The position numbers and the translations under genes are program-made. Below, one piece after another: positions 17,689 to 26,671 of a DNA stretch of 64,000 bases. The stretch lies in assembly GCA_963798445.1 (NCBI GenBank), contig CAWCTH010000003.1, positions 1-64,000 of the forward strand, written 5' to 3'. Numbering within the stretch: position 1 is the first letter of the stretch; each line of letters starts with the position of its first letter. The notes beneath the pieces are model-generated. The model was not told where the DNA came from. It made no database searches and worked only from the letters and a program-made list of their open reading frames with translations. The stretch comes from DASXAI01 sp963798445. Lineage in GTDB: Bacteria; Actinomycetota; Acidimicrobiia; Acidimicrobiales; Ilumatobacteraceae.

Positions 17689-18796
17689 TCACAGCCCGGC
17701 GTGCTCGAGCCGCTCGACGAACGTCACCTTGCGGCCGTGCTCGCGCCGCAGCGCCTCCATCCGGGACGCGAAGACGGCCGGGTCGCACACCTCCCGCAGA
17801 TCGACCAGCAGATCCACCGCGACGTCGTAGCCCGACGGCTTCTTCTCCGCGATCCGCGCCGCCACCCGCGCCCACGCCCCGTCGCCCTCGGCCGCGAGCG
17901 CGGCCAGCCGCTGCCGCCGCGCGACCTCGGCACGCCGTGCGCTCTCGGCCGCCCGAGCCGCCCGCCGATCCCGCTCGGCCTGCTCCCGCCGTTCCCGCAG
18001 CGCCGCCGCCTGGTCGAGCAACTCGGCTGCGGTCCGAACACCTGCCCGGTCACGCCGACCCGGTCCGGCCCGGCGCAGCGCTTCCGCCCGCAGCAACGGG
18101 TCGTTGCCCTCCAACAGCCCGACCAGCAGCGCGTCCCGCTCGGAACCGGGCAGCCCCGCGACCCACCGCGCCACATCAACCCGCTCGTCGTGCGCGGGCG
18201 GCGACCCGGCCGCGGCGACGTCGACGAGGTCCCGGTCGATCCGCAGGAAGTCCGCCAGCGCGGTCTGCGAACCGGTCAGACGCGTTCAACGACGCCGGCA
18301 CCGGCGGCTCCACCGCGTCATCGGGAACCTCGCCGACCTGCACGCTCAACAACCACAACAGGTACAACGCGCGCAGGTCCCCGGCGAGGAGCTCGGCCCG
18401 CACCGGCAGGATCGAGGCCAGCACCCCCTCCCCGCCCCACTCGAAATCCCCCTCCTCGTCCTCGGACACCGCGGCGACGATCACGTGATCACCCGTGTGC
18501 CACGCCGACACGGCATCACCCGAGCAGTACCGCTGCGCGGTCTCCGGATCGACGAGTCGAGCCGGCAGCCGCAGGATCAGCTCGCGGGTCCCCCAGTTCG
18601 CCAGATACAGGAACGCATCGAAGTACCGCTCCACCAGCCGCCGGGGATCACCCTTGAAGCTGCCCCACTGGTAGGTGTTGACGAACGACGTCGGCGTGAT
18701 GTGCGCCCGGGTCGACAGACCACGCAACGCGTCGAGGTCACGGGCACCCAGCGGCCGGTCGACCGCCGCGAACTCGTAGTACTGATACTCGCTCAC
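17689..18796 (-). pseudogene. SEYQYYEF-family protein, partner of the TOTE-type gene, one frameshift
   Basis: Starts at GTG 18796 (MSEYQYYEFAAVDRPLG). It runs through ANWGTRELILRLPARLVD and ILPVRAELLAGDLRALYL to VEPPVPASLN, and shifts frame near 18285. It continues ALADFLRIDRDLVDVAAA, ARWVAGLPGSERDALLVG, a long charged helix (about 17880-18000) and a C-terminus ending VERLEHAGL. Full length would be about 368 aa. This uncharacterised actinobacterial family commonly sits beside the TOTE-type primase-helicase, and the original TGATG overlap supports joint function. A partial copy is at 7602-8119. The break could be a read error. Confidence 0.7.
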
Positions 18797-18998
18797 CCGG
18801 TCGCTCCTCGCCGCATCGCCCTGAACAGCCAACCTATCCAGCCACCACGACGGCTCGGCCGTCGCCTCGACGCGCTGCGCCGCTGAGTCGACGGCTACGG
18901 ACCGAAGTGCCCACGGGGCCACGGCTCCTACGTCACGCACCCCACCCAGGCTCATGTCGAGCGGGTCCAACACGAACCGTCTGATCCATACTGAGGGC

Positions 18999-19319
18999 GT
19001 GCCCCCTGCGCGGACCTACGGCGACCGGCGCCCTTACGCCGTTCCGAACGATCTCGCCGAGCTGACCGGCCCGTTGAACGGGCACGTCGTGCTGCCTGCG
19101 GAACTCGGCTGGACCGGACGCACCGCATACGATCTCGACGACACCTCTGATGCTGTCGTGCTCTACGAACGCGTCCTCGTCGACGCGGTCCGCCCACAGG
19201 ACATGACCCCGCTGATCAACGCGGAACGGCTGCGTGCGCTGTGGCCTGACCTGTTCCTCCCCGCGAGGGTTCGTCTCCTCTGGGAGTCGCGGTTCCCCGG
19301 CCTGAGTTCCGCGGCCTGA
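18999..19319 (+). CDS. short partner of the AbiEii-like gene, candidate antitoxin
   Basis: 106 aa from GTG 18999. It contains LNGHVVLPAELGWTGRTAYD, then VVLYERVLVDAVRPQDMTPL, and ends RVRLLWESRFPGLSSAA. No helix-turn-helix is visible, so it is not the usual AbiEi antitoxin. It lies 20 nt upstream of the nucleotidyltransferase, in the same direction. By position it is likely the antidote or an accessory subunit of that enzyme; this is inference and the family is unnamed to me. Confidence 0.7.
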   Translation: MPPARTYGDRRPYAVPNDLAELTGPLNGHVVLPAELGWTGRTAYDLDDTSDAVVLYERVLVDAVRPQDMTPLINAERLRALWPDLFLPARVRLLWESRFPGLSSAA

Positions 19320-19339
19320 GCCGACGCACCATCCCGACC

Positions 19340-19987
19340 ATGGACCAGCTCCACCGCCGCCTCGCCCGCCTTGCGCTGGCCGAAGCCGGCGCCTTCGGGT
19401 TCTGCCTCGCCGGCGGCTACGCCGTGCAAGCCCACGGCTTCCTCGATCGCCCCTCCGAGGATGTCGACCTCTTCACCACGACCGCCTCCGAGGAGCACTT
19501 CTCCGACGCGCTCGCGGCCGTGGTCCGCGCCTACGAGGCGGACCGACTCGACGTCACGATGACGATGGCCAACCCGGGTTTCGCGCGACTCCAGGTCACC
19601 GACCCGACCACTGGCACCACGGCCAAGGTCGAACTCGGCATCGACTGGAGGGCGCACCCACCGGTCACACTCGCTATCGGCCCGGTTCTGCATCCCGACG
19701 ACGCCGTTGCCAACAAGGTCTGCGCCCTCTACTCCCGAGCCCAGGCACGCGACTTCATCGACGTCGACGCCATCCTCCGCTCCGGCCGCTACACCGCCGA
19801 CGAACTGCTCGCGCTCGCGAAGGAGCACGACCCCGGCTTCGACGAGGACATGTTCGTGCTGGCACTCCGCGCCATCCGGCGACTTCCAGTGGCCGAGTTC
19901 ATCCCGTACAAGGTCGAGAACACCGAGGCCCACGCGCTCATCGAACGAACCGTGAGATGGGCGGACGAGCTTCGGAGTCGGTCGTGA
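19340..19987 (+). CDS. AbiEii/AbiGii-family nucleotidyltransferase toxin
   Basis: 215 aa. The nucleotidyltransferase signature is FCLAGGYAVQAHGFLDRPSE followed by DVDLFTT (GG...DxD, residues 27-55), with KVELGIDWR as third acidic strand and DAVANKVCALYSRAQARDFI as the conserved helix. Family members (AbiEii, MenT) transfer nucleotides, for MenT to tRNA, and arrest growth. Here the companion is a short non-HTH protein rather than AbiEi. Intact, with good codon usage. Confidence 0.88.
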   Translation: MDQLHRRLARLALAEAGAFGFCLAGGYAVQAHGFLDRPSEDVDLFTTTASEEHFSDALAAVVRAYEADRLDVTMTMANPGFARLQVTDPTTGTTAKVELGIDWRAHPPVTLAIGPVLHPDDAVANKVCALYSRAQARDFIDVDAILRSGRYTADELLALAKEHDPGFDEDMFVLALRAIRRLPVAEFIPYKVENTEAHALIERTVRWADELRSRS

Positions 19988-19995
19988 CAACAGCG

Positions 19996-20130
19996 ATGAG
20001 CGGCCACGTGGCCTCGAACGACATCCGCGCCGAGCACGTCGCCCGCACGGGCGGGGAGGACGCGGTCGAGGCCAGAAGGCGTGCGAGGCGATCTACTTCG
20101 GCGAAGGTGGCATCACCGCCATCGCCTGAG
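19996..20130 (+). pseudogene. internally deleted HigA remnant
   Basis: Starts MSGHVASNDIRAEHVARTGG, matching the N-terminus of the intact antitoxin at 14979. After about 30 residues it jumps to AIYFGEGGITAIA-like sequence in another frame, which is the gene's 3' end. The helix-turn-helix is gone. It follows the AbiEii-like gene by 8 nt, so a HigBA-like module once sat here. Confidence 0.7.
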
Positions 20131-20282
20131 CACTGCGACCCGAGCGACGCACCCTGCGCGACCTCCACGGTCACGAGCACGTCTTCAGCCGAACCTGCTG
20201 CTGAAACCCGTGTACGTAGTGGTCAAGTCTCGGAGTGTTCGTCTCATCGATCGGCCTCGATCCCGGGAAAGGGTGGTGGGCG

Positions 20283-20492
20283 ATGGAGGTCCGTGTAGCG
20301 CGCGTCCCGGACCGGTTCCCGGAGTTCCGGCGGCGCTATCGCATCGAGCTCGCCACCGGCGACGCCACCGCGGCCGTCCAGCGCCTGCGCCAGCTCTCCC
20401 GGAAGCGGACGCTGACGTTGCTGACCGCGAGCCGGGACTCGGCGACGAGCAACGCCCCCGTCCTCGCCGAGGTCCTGGCTGGCCGACTCTAG
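20283..20492 (+). pseudogene. 5'-truncated DUF488 protein
   Basis: About 69 aa: FPEFRRRYRIELATGDATAA, then LRQLSRKRTLTLLTASRD, then NAPVLAEVLAGRL. This matches the C-terminal half of DUF488 proteins (EF..RY..EL, LTLLYAARD, NHA.VL). The N-terminal half with the family's R.WPRG region is absent. An ATG at 20283 could start translation, but the fold would be incomplete. Confidence 0.6.
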
Positions 20493-20582
20493 GTTCGCGC
20501 CGCGGCGAGTCGACTCCCCACACCTCGCTCGCCAGGAGGGGCCCGCATCGCCCGGGCCGCGACCGCGCCGGCTACGCGAGGC

Positions 20583-21413
20583 TCACGACGTGAACTCGTC
20601 GGTGGCCTCATGAAACAGGAAGGCTCCGTATCCGACGACGCGCCGGGGATCGCCTCCGGTGTCGGCCGATGTGGCCAGCTGGAGCTGCTCGACGACGAGG
20701 TCGCGGTCCGCGGCGTGACGCAGCAGCCCGCGCAGGGGATGGAAGCCGCAGGCGTCGCCGGGCTGAAGCGCATCGCCGTTGCGGGCGACGACGGCGGCCG
20801 CCGTGTGGATGTCGCGTTCACGGGCCTGCGCACGGTTCAGGTAATGGCTGAGGTCGGTGGAGACGACGACGATCGTGCCGGCTGCGCCGAGCACGGTGGA
20901 CAGGAGAGCGGCAACAGCAGAGGGCGGCGTGTCGCCCACGACGATCGGGAGAGCCGGCACCCCTGGGCCCAGCGTGCGGATCAGAAACGGTAGCTGCGTT
21001 TCGATGGCATGTTCGCCCGCGTGCGGCTCGTCGTCGACCACAACGGCGGACAACCCGGCCGCGACCGCGCGCGCGTCGGCGTCGATCGGAACCGGACCGA
21101 GCGGGGTGGCGAACGCCCCGACACTCGGGATCGCCATACCGCGCAGCGGCGTGAAATGAGCGGGACCGAGCACCACCACGCTCGCCACCTCCCCGCGCCA
21201 CGGGGCCAGGTGAGCATAGGCGGTGGCCGCCACCGGACCGGAGAAGCGGAAGCCCGCATGCGGAGCGACGACGGCGACCGGCCACACACCTCTCCGCGGA
21301 GGCGGGACATCCGCCAGCAGCGCGTCCACCAGCGCGGCGAGCGCGTCGGGATCACCGGGGTAGAACCGGCCGGCGACCGCCGCCGGGCGCACCCGCACGC
21401 CGCCGCCCCACAC
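20583..21413 (-). CDS. amrB: AmmeMemoRadiSam system protein B (MEMO1 family)
   Basis: 276 aa, GTG start 4 nt after the radical SAM gene's stop. Shows RPAAVAGRFYPGDPDALAAL at the N-terminus, VAPHAGFRFSGPVAATAYAH, LGPAHFTP, HAIETQLPFL and VVSTDLSHYL, the conserved metal-ligand region of Memo proteins. Members occur with a radical SAM enzyme and AMMECR1; the reaction is unresolved. AMMECR1 (AmrA) is not in this window. Co-directional with amrS, so one operon. Confidence 0.92.
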   Translation of the reverse strand: MWGGGVRVRPAAVAGRFYPGDPDALAALVDALLADVPPPRRGVWPVAVVAPHAGFRFSGPVAATAYAHLAPWRGEVASVVVLGPAHFTPLRGMAIPSVGAFATPLGPVPIDADARAVAAGLSAVVVDDEPHAGEHAIETQLPFLIRTLGPGVPALPIVVGDTPPSAVAALLSTVLGAAGTIVVVSTDLSHYLNRAQARERDIHTAAAVVARNGDALQPGDACGFHPLRGLLRHAADRDLVVEQLQLATSADTGGDPRRVVGYGAFLFHEATDEFTS

Positions 21414-21416
21414 AGC

Positions 21417-22530
21417 TCAGGTCCGGATCCCGCTGGTGATCGACACCGGTACCCGGCGCGGCCCCCAACGCTCCACCGGCCCGTCGAAGCGGCCGGGCAA
21501 CACCGTCCCGCATCCGGCGCATCGTCCGTCGTCGGTGAGCCGGTAGCGGTCGATGCGATACCAGTCCCGCTCCACCACGGCGGCGCCGCAGCCCGGGCAG
21601 CTCGTCCGGCCACCCTCGGCGTCGTGGACATTGCCGGTGTAGACGAACCGCAGCCCGTGTCCCAGCGCGATCTCCCGGGCCCGCTCGAGGGTGGCCGGCG
21701 GCGTCGGAGGGACGTCTCGCATCTTGAAGTCGGGGTGGAACGCGGTGAAGTGCAGCGGGACGTCCGCGCCGAGGTTGTCGGCGAGCCAGGCGCACTCGGC
21801 GTCGATCTCGGCATCCGAGTCGTTGTGCCCGGGGATCAGCAACGTGGTGATCTCGAACCACACGTCGGTATGCCGCCGCACGTACACCAGGGTGTCCAGC
21901 ACCGGCTGCAGGTGTGCCGCGCAGGTACGGTGATAGAAGTCGTCGGTGAACGCCTTGAGGTCCACGTTCGCCGCGTCGAGGTGGGCGAACAGCTCACGCC
22001 GCGGCGCGTCGGTCAGGTAGCCCGCCGTCACCGCCACCGCCTTGACCCCCCGGGCCCGGCAGGCGTCGGCGACGTCGACCGCGTACTCGAGGAAGATCAC
22101 CGGGTCGTTGTAGGTCATGGCCACACTGCGACACCCCAACCGGACCGCCGCCTCGGCGATGTCCTCCGGGGCCAGCGGCGTCGGACAGCCGGTCGATCTC
22201 CCGCGACTTCGAGATGTCCCAGTTCTGGCAAAACCGACACGCCAGGTTGCAGCCCGCGGTCCCGAACGACAACACAGCGCTGCCCGGCAGAAAATGATTG
22301 AGCGGCTTCTTCTCGATCGGATCCACGCAGAAACCGCTCGACCGACCGTACGACGTCAGCACCACCTGGTCGGCCACCCGACCCCGGACGAAGCACAGAC
22401 CCCGTTGACCCTCGCGCAACCGACAGGCCCGCGGGCACACATCGCACTGCACCCGGCCGTCGTCCAGCAGATGCCAATGACGACCCGGCACCGTGTAGCG
22501 ATCCTCGAGGCTGATCCCGGACACCATCAC
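21417..22530 (-). pseudogene. amrS: AmmeMemoRadiSam radical SAM enzyme, split by one frameshift
   Basis: The N-terminal frame from 22530 has VQCDVCPRACRLREGQRGLC, EKKPLNHFLPGSAVLSFGTA and the radical SAM cluster GCNLACRFCQNWDISKSR. It leaves frame near 22178, after EIDRLSDAA. The second frame continues PEDIAEAAVRLGCRSVAMTY and NDPVIFLEYAVDVADACRAR to a C-terminal CPGCGAAVVERDWYRIDRY and CAGCG zinc-like pair. All expected parts of the 370-aa enzyme are present, so this is either a very young mutation or a base-calling error. Confidence 0.85.
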
Positions 22531-22715
22531 CGCCTCCGGCCAGCACTTTACTCAACCTGAGGCCGCATGAGCAGCCTGGACCCGTCGTCTCCCGGCCTTC
22601 ATGAGCGGGACGGGATGACGGTCGACACCTGACCTGACGCATCCTCTCGATCGGGGGCCCGCCCAAGATCATTGCTAGACCTCCTGGCAGAGAGGGGGAT
22701 GTCGGGGGTGCTGTG

Positions 22716-23120
22716 CTACCGGTTGCTGAGACGCGCCTCGGTGCGGGTGGGTTGGAACAGCTCAACGGGGTTGCCGGAGGGGTCGTCAATCACGACTTGC
22801 TTGCCGCCGACGCCAGTGATCAGCTCAGTGCGCACATGGACGCCGGCCGCGCGGAGCCGGTCCACGATGCCCGCCAGATCGGCGACTTCGATGGAGAACC
22901 GATTCCAGCCTCCCGGTGCGGGCAGGGTGCCGTCCGGCATGGCCTGCCCGCCGCCTGGTCCGCCACCAGGGGCGCTGAGGAGGAGACGCAGGTCGCCGCG
23001 GGTCAGCATGGCGAAGGCCGGGGCGGGATGCATGTGTTCTTCGAAGCCGAGGTGCTGACAGTAGAAGGCGATTGCGGCGTCGACGTCGTCGACGATGTAG
23101 CGGACGCTGACGGTGGCCAT
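22716..23120 (-). CDS. VOC (glyoxalase/bleomycin-resistance fold) protein, copy 1
   Basis: 134 aa. VSVRYIVDDVDAAIAFYCQH then LGFEEHMHPAPAFAMLTRGD is a typical betaalphabetabetabeta half, and GGWNRFSIEVADLAGIVDRL with VVIDDPSGNPVELF forms the second half. The E in PVELF and the H/E positions fit metal-binding sites of the fold. It is a near-identical duplicate of 56592-56996 (a handful of substitutions), and the similarity extends into flanking DNA. Substrate unknown. Confidence 0.9.
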   Translation of the reverse strand: MATVSVRYIVDDVDAAIAFYCQHLGFEEHMHPAPAFAMLTRGDLRLLLSAPGGGPGGGQAMPDGTLPAPGGWNRFSIEVADLAGIVDRLRAAGVHVRTELITGVGGKQVVIDDPSGNPVELFQPTRTEARLSNR

Positions 23121-23304
23121 GGACAGGCCTCCTGCTCTGTGACGCTTGCTACCAGGCGGATCGTAGGCTGGCCGCGGACCTTTCCCCTCTGGCGGTGGTG
23201 ACGGTCAAGGTGCTGGCCTGTGAGCTGCCCAGGACGCGCTTCGGGTACGCGGCAAACATGCCACCGCACGGTCGGCTTCGCCCCCGCCGGGATGAGGTGA
23301 TCGG

Positions 23305-24321
23305 TCATCCACCGGTCTTCCCCACATCGATGCGCTCACCGATGGACGTGGTCACGATGATCGTGATTCCGCCCGGTAGTTCGGTATCAAGCTCGTTCAA
23401 CAGGCTGTCGATCGGCGGCAATTTCTGAGGTGTTTGAACGTTGATGTACAAGTCGGTGGACACGAAGTTGACACCCTGGATTTCCGCGCCGGGCACGCTG
23501 CTGATCCAGTCCTGCGCGGTCGCCTGGGCACGGGCGGTCAACACGGTCAGCAGGTAGGTGGCGACCGTGTTCGCAGCGAGCGGGACGACGACGACCACGA
23601 GGACGATGGACAACGCCAGATACGCCCTGCGCCTGGACCCGCCTACGGGCCCCTGGTCGCTCGCTTCGCCGCCGTATCCGAGGGTGGTGAACACGAGCGT
23701 GCCAGCGAGGATCAACGCCACCAGGTTGGATACGAACAGCACCAACGCGCCCAGCGCCAGCCCGAACGCACCCTGCCCCAGGCACACCCCGACCACAGCG
23801 AGCGGCGGGACCAGGGAGATCGCGATCGCCACCCCCGGGAGCACCGCAGCGACGTCGCGGCGCGCCAGGGCGACCGCGCCGGCGAACCCGGTGGCGACGG
23901 CCGCGATCAGATCCAGTATTCCGGGAGACGTGCGACCGGTGATCTGGCTGTTCCCGAGCAGGTCGAACGAGCTCGGCAGCACCAAGGCGAAGGTCACGCC
24001 GATGAGCACGACAAGTACAGCGCCGCCCAGCACGAACCGTCCCGCGCGGCCGGCCGCCCCGGCCTCGAGCTTGGCCACGCCTAGCGCGATACTCATGATC
24101 GGCGTTGACAACGGCGCAATGATCATCGCCCCGATGACCGTCGCCGTTGAGTCCGACAGCACTCCCGCGGACGCAATGATCGCCGAGAGGGTGAGCATCG
24201 TCCAGAAGGCCGACCTCTTGGACACCGTGTCGCCGACCGAGAGATCAAGATCGTCGGTGAGCTCGGCCAGCGTTCGCCGCTGCGAATCCGGCAACATGCG
24301 GCGAAGCAACGCCCTGCGCAT
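23305..24321 (-). CDS. DUF389 family membrane protein
   Basis: 338 aa from ATG 24321 (MRRALLRRMLPDSQRRTLAE). About seven hydrophobic segments follow: AFWTMLTLSAIIASAGVL, VIGAMIIAPLSTPIMSIALG, a Val-rich one near 150, GILDLIAAVATGFAGAVALA, VLPGVAIAISLVPPLAVVGV, ALVLFVSNLVALILAGTLVF and LSIVLVVVVVPLAANTVATY. The polar N-terminus and the SGVLSDS/AMIIAPL motif define DUF389, an uncharacterised integral membrane family. The C-terminal 90 residues are soluble. Confidence 0.9.
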   Translation of the reverse strand: MRRALLRRMLPDSQRRTLAELTDDLDLSVGDTVSKRSAFWTMLTLSAIIASAGVLSDSTATVIGAMIIAPLSTPIMSIALGVAKLEAGAAGRAGRFVLGGAVLVVLIGVTFALVLPSSFDLLGNSQITGRTSPGILDLIAAVATGFAGAVALARRDVAAVLPGVAIAISLVPPLAVVGVCLGQGAFGLALGALVLFVSNLVALILAGTLVFTTLGYGGEASDQGPVGGSRRRAYLALSIVLVVVVVPLAANTVATYLLTVLTARAQATAQDWISSVPGAEIQGVNFVSTDLYINVQTPQKLPPIDSLLNELDTELPGGITIIVTTSIGERIDVGKTGG

Positions 24322-24328
24322 TTGGTGA

Positions 24329-24539
24329 TTATGGACTGTAGTCAGGTCCGCCCCACATGGCCTTCGCTCGACCCCGTCCGAGGTCGATATGGGCGCACTC
24401 GATGGGCAGCCGCGCAGCACCGCACCGGTCGACCACGGCGTCCAGCTCCGCGCGCGTCGAGCACCTCGTCCACGGTGACCGCGCCGCCGTAACGGATCGC
24501 CACGACGCTCGTGGCCGACACCACGGTTCTGGCCAACAT
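24329..24539 (-). pseudogene. small unknown gene with a frameshift
   Basis: Starts at ATG 24539 with GGGAGGA at good spacing, reading MLARTVVSATSVVAIRYGG then AVTVDEVLDAR. One base out of frame near 24443, it continues ELDAVVDRCGAARLPIECAH and IDLGRGRAKAMWGGPDYSP. It ends 7 nt before the DUF389 gene and would be its operon partner. About 69 aa if repaired. No family recognised. Confidence 0.4.
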
Positions 24540-24904
24540 GTAGTCCTCCCGGTGCTCAGCTTCACGGATCCGTGCACGATCGGGCGCGGCCCTCCCCCGT
24601 CGATCCACCGCTCACCGGCCCTGCGAGGAGAGCTCCGCCAAGCGCGCGACACGCGCCGCTCCGGTGCGGACGGCTCCGCAGTCCGTCGTCCGACCGGAGT
24701 CAGCGCTCGCCGTTCTCCAGGCACCCTCGGCTCGAAGGAACGGCCTGCCTGGTTCGACGACTCATCCGCAGGGTCCTCGATCGCGCCGCCACACTGGTCG
24801 CCGCGCCCAGCCCGCGCGAGCTCGATCAGCTCACCTCCGAGAAGGTCGGGGCGGAGCTCTACCAGGCGATTCACGACGTGCGGGAGGGGCTGTGGTGCTG
24901 CTGG

Positions 24905-25315
24905 CCGAAGGAGAGGCCCGATGATCGCGCACGAGCTCGACGCCGTGACGGCCGCGCTGGGCGGCCTGCGCTACGCCAGGTCGCCGGGCCTGGAGCAGAC
25001 GGTGTTCGCGGGCTGGCTGAACGGGCCGAGCGGCTCGGTGAGGTCTTCGTCGCGCTCACCCGGGACGGGGTGCAGTTCGTCCGTTCCGCCGAGTCGGTCG
25101 ACGGCGACCCCGAGGCGTCCGCCGAGGCCTACCGCCGGCGCTTCGCCCGGCCGCTGCGCGCCGCCGACCGCGGCCCGGCCGGCCTTCTGCCCGCGCTGCG
25201 CGGACGGCGCGGCGCCGCACCGCCGCTGGACCTGAGCGGCCTGACCGCCTTCGAGCGCACTGTGCTCAGCGTCACCCGCAGCATCGCCGCCGGGGAGACC
25301 CGCCCCTACAACTGG
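24905..25315 (+). pseudogene. fragment of the Ada-like (OGT-Ada) gene, duplicate of 54517
   Basis: Begins with the same ribosome site and ATG (24921; HELDAVTAALGGLRYARSPG) as the intact gene at 54517. It shifts frame near 25025, then reads LGEVFVALTRDGVQFVRSAE through LDLSGLTAFERTVLSVTRSI and AAGETRPY, where similarity stops. The methyl-acceptor PCHR motif and the zinc domain lie beyond the break, so it cannot repair DNA. The DNA after 25315 to 25500 encodes unrecognised sequence. Confidence 0.75.
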
Positions 25316-25500
25316 GGCTGGTCGAGGAACAGGCGCTGGCCCGGCGGTTCCGGCCGGGTTTCGCGTCGCTCCTGGCGGGCCCCCACCTTCGACGACGTGT
25401 CGGGTGCCGCCGCCCTCGACGACCCGGTGGTCTGCCTCGTGGCGGCAGAGCTCGGCGGCCTGGAACTTGCCGGCGAGGAGATGCGACTTCAGGCGGGGAA

Positions 25501-25807
25501 TCACGCCACATGAGAACGCGCCTCAACGCGGACGGCGAGGCTGGCGTCGAGTGCTTTCGCGATCCGTCCCACCACGGCCAGAGTCGGTACAGTCCCACCC
25601 GCCTCGAATAGCGCCGGCAAGTTGGCGGCGTCGGCGAGCAGGACGAGCTTCTGGGTCGGGGATCGAGACGGCGTCGAGCGCGGCCAAGAACGCGCGCTTG
25701 CGCTTGTGCGTCGTGCGCAGTTGCCGAACGTACTCGGCAAACTCCGCAACGCACCGGCGCGCTCGTAGCAGCGGCCGAAATCGGTCAACCTGGCTAGGCA
25801 AGATCAA
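25501..25807 (-). pseudogene. remnant of an XRE antitoxin plus an unknown upstream piece
   Basis: One frame ends ALFEAGGTVPTLAVVGRIAK then ALDASLAVRV, the C-terminal half of the HigA-like antitoxins at 8204 and 38145. Another carries FAEYVRQLRTTHKRKRAFLA then ALDA. A similar RKRAF block occurs at 35826-35940, so a common mobile fragment has been scattered. No functional frame spans the stretch. Confidence 0.5.
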
Positions 25808-25867
25808 GCCACGCGCGGAGCAACCTTCCTCGTCAGATCGGCATCCAGCGCCGGCGATCCTGCCAGC

Positions 25868-26671
25868 TCAGCTCCCGAAGCGACGGTAGACGGGTCGCAG
25901 CAGCTCCGTCAGCGGGCTTCCACGCAGCGTGATGTCGATCGGTGGCAGCTGGTCCAGGAGGGAGGTACCGGAGGTGACCTGCGGACTCAGCCGGGGAAGG
26001 TCCCCCTGCACCGCGAAGTAGCTCTGCAGGCAGTCCTCGAGCGGAACGCCGCGATGCTCGGTGCTGTCAGCGGCGGGTGAGCGGTCCGAGCGCGCGGCGT
26101 TCAGGTTGTCGAGAAGGTCTTCTCGCGGCCGGCCGCGCCAGGCCAGGATGCGGAAGGGGTCGTCGTCGAAGGACTCGGCGAGCAGGTAGAACGTGGCGGC
26201 GAGGTGCTTGCACGGCACCTCCCAGTCCGGGCAGGAGCAGTCGAGGGACAGCTCGCCGGCGCTGGCCGGAAACAGCGACAGGCCGACGCCCGCGAAGACG
26301 TCCTCGATGTCGTCGGGCATCTCGCCAGCGAGCAGCGTGGCCAGATACCAGGCGTTGCCGGCGAGTTCGCGCTCCAGGCCGGCCCACTGGGCTTTGCCGA
26401 AGGCCTGCAGGCCGATCCGCACCCGGTACGGGCGTGACCGGCTGCCCTGCACCCGTGCGGTGACCGAGCCGGCGTCGACCTCAAGGGAGAGCACCTGCCC
26501 CTTCCGGGCGTAGCCGCGACCGCGCTGCAGCCGGTTGCCCATGCCGATGTCCTCGAGCACAGCGATGAACCGCTCCGACCACCAGGTCTGCGCGATGGCG
26601 CCGCGCTGGCTGCGCGCCTTGATCCCGCCCTCGACCGGGCGCGGTTTCGACGGCGGGAAGAACCTACTCAC
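25868..26671 (-). CDS. SWIM zinc-finger protein
   Basis: 267 aa. The SWIM motif is LDCSCPDWEVPCKHLAATFY near residues 143-162. The N-terminal WWSERFIAVLEDIGMGNRLQ, with an RGRGYARKG block, is typical of actinobacterial SWIM proteins encoded beside SNF2 helicases. Its start overlaps the helicase stop by about 8 nt, so they form one operon. SWIM fingers bind DNA or protein; here a helper of the helicase is likely. The gene itself appears intact. Confidence 0.88.
   Translation of the reverse strand: MSRFFPPSKPRPVEGGIKARSQRGAIAQTWWSERFIAVLEDIGMGNRLQRGRGYARKGQVLSLEVDAGSVTARVQGSRSRPYRVRIGLQAFGKAQWAGLERELAGNAWYLATLLAGEMPDDIEDVFAGVGLSLFPASAGELSLDCSCPDWEVPCKHLAATFYLLAESFDDDPFRILAWRGRPREDLLDNLNAARSDRSPAADSTEHRGVPLEDCLQSYFAVQGDLPRLSPQVTSGTSLLDQLPPIDITLRGSPLTELLRPVYRRFGS

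Noticed and set aside
16882..18657. 591-codon open frame on the + strand
   Set aside because: Antisense to the primase-helicase and SEYQYYEF genes; composition is low-complexity Arg/Pro.
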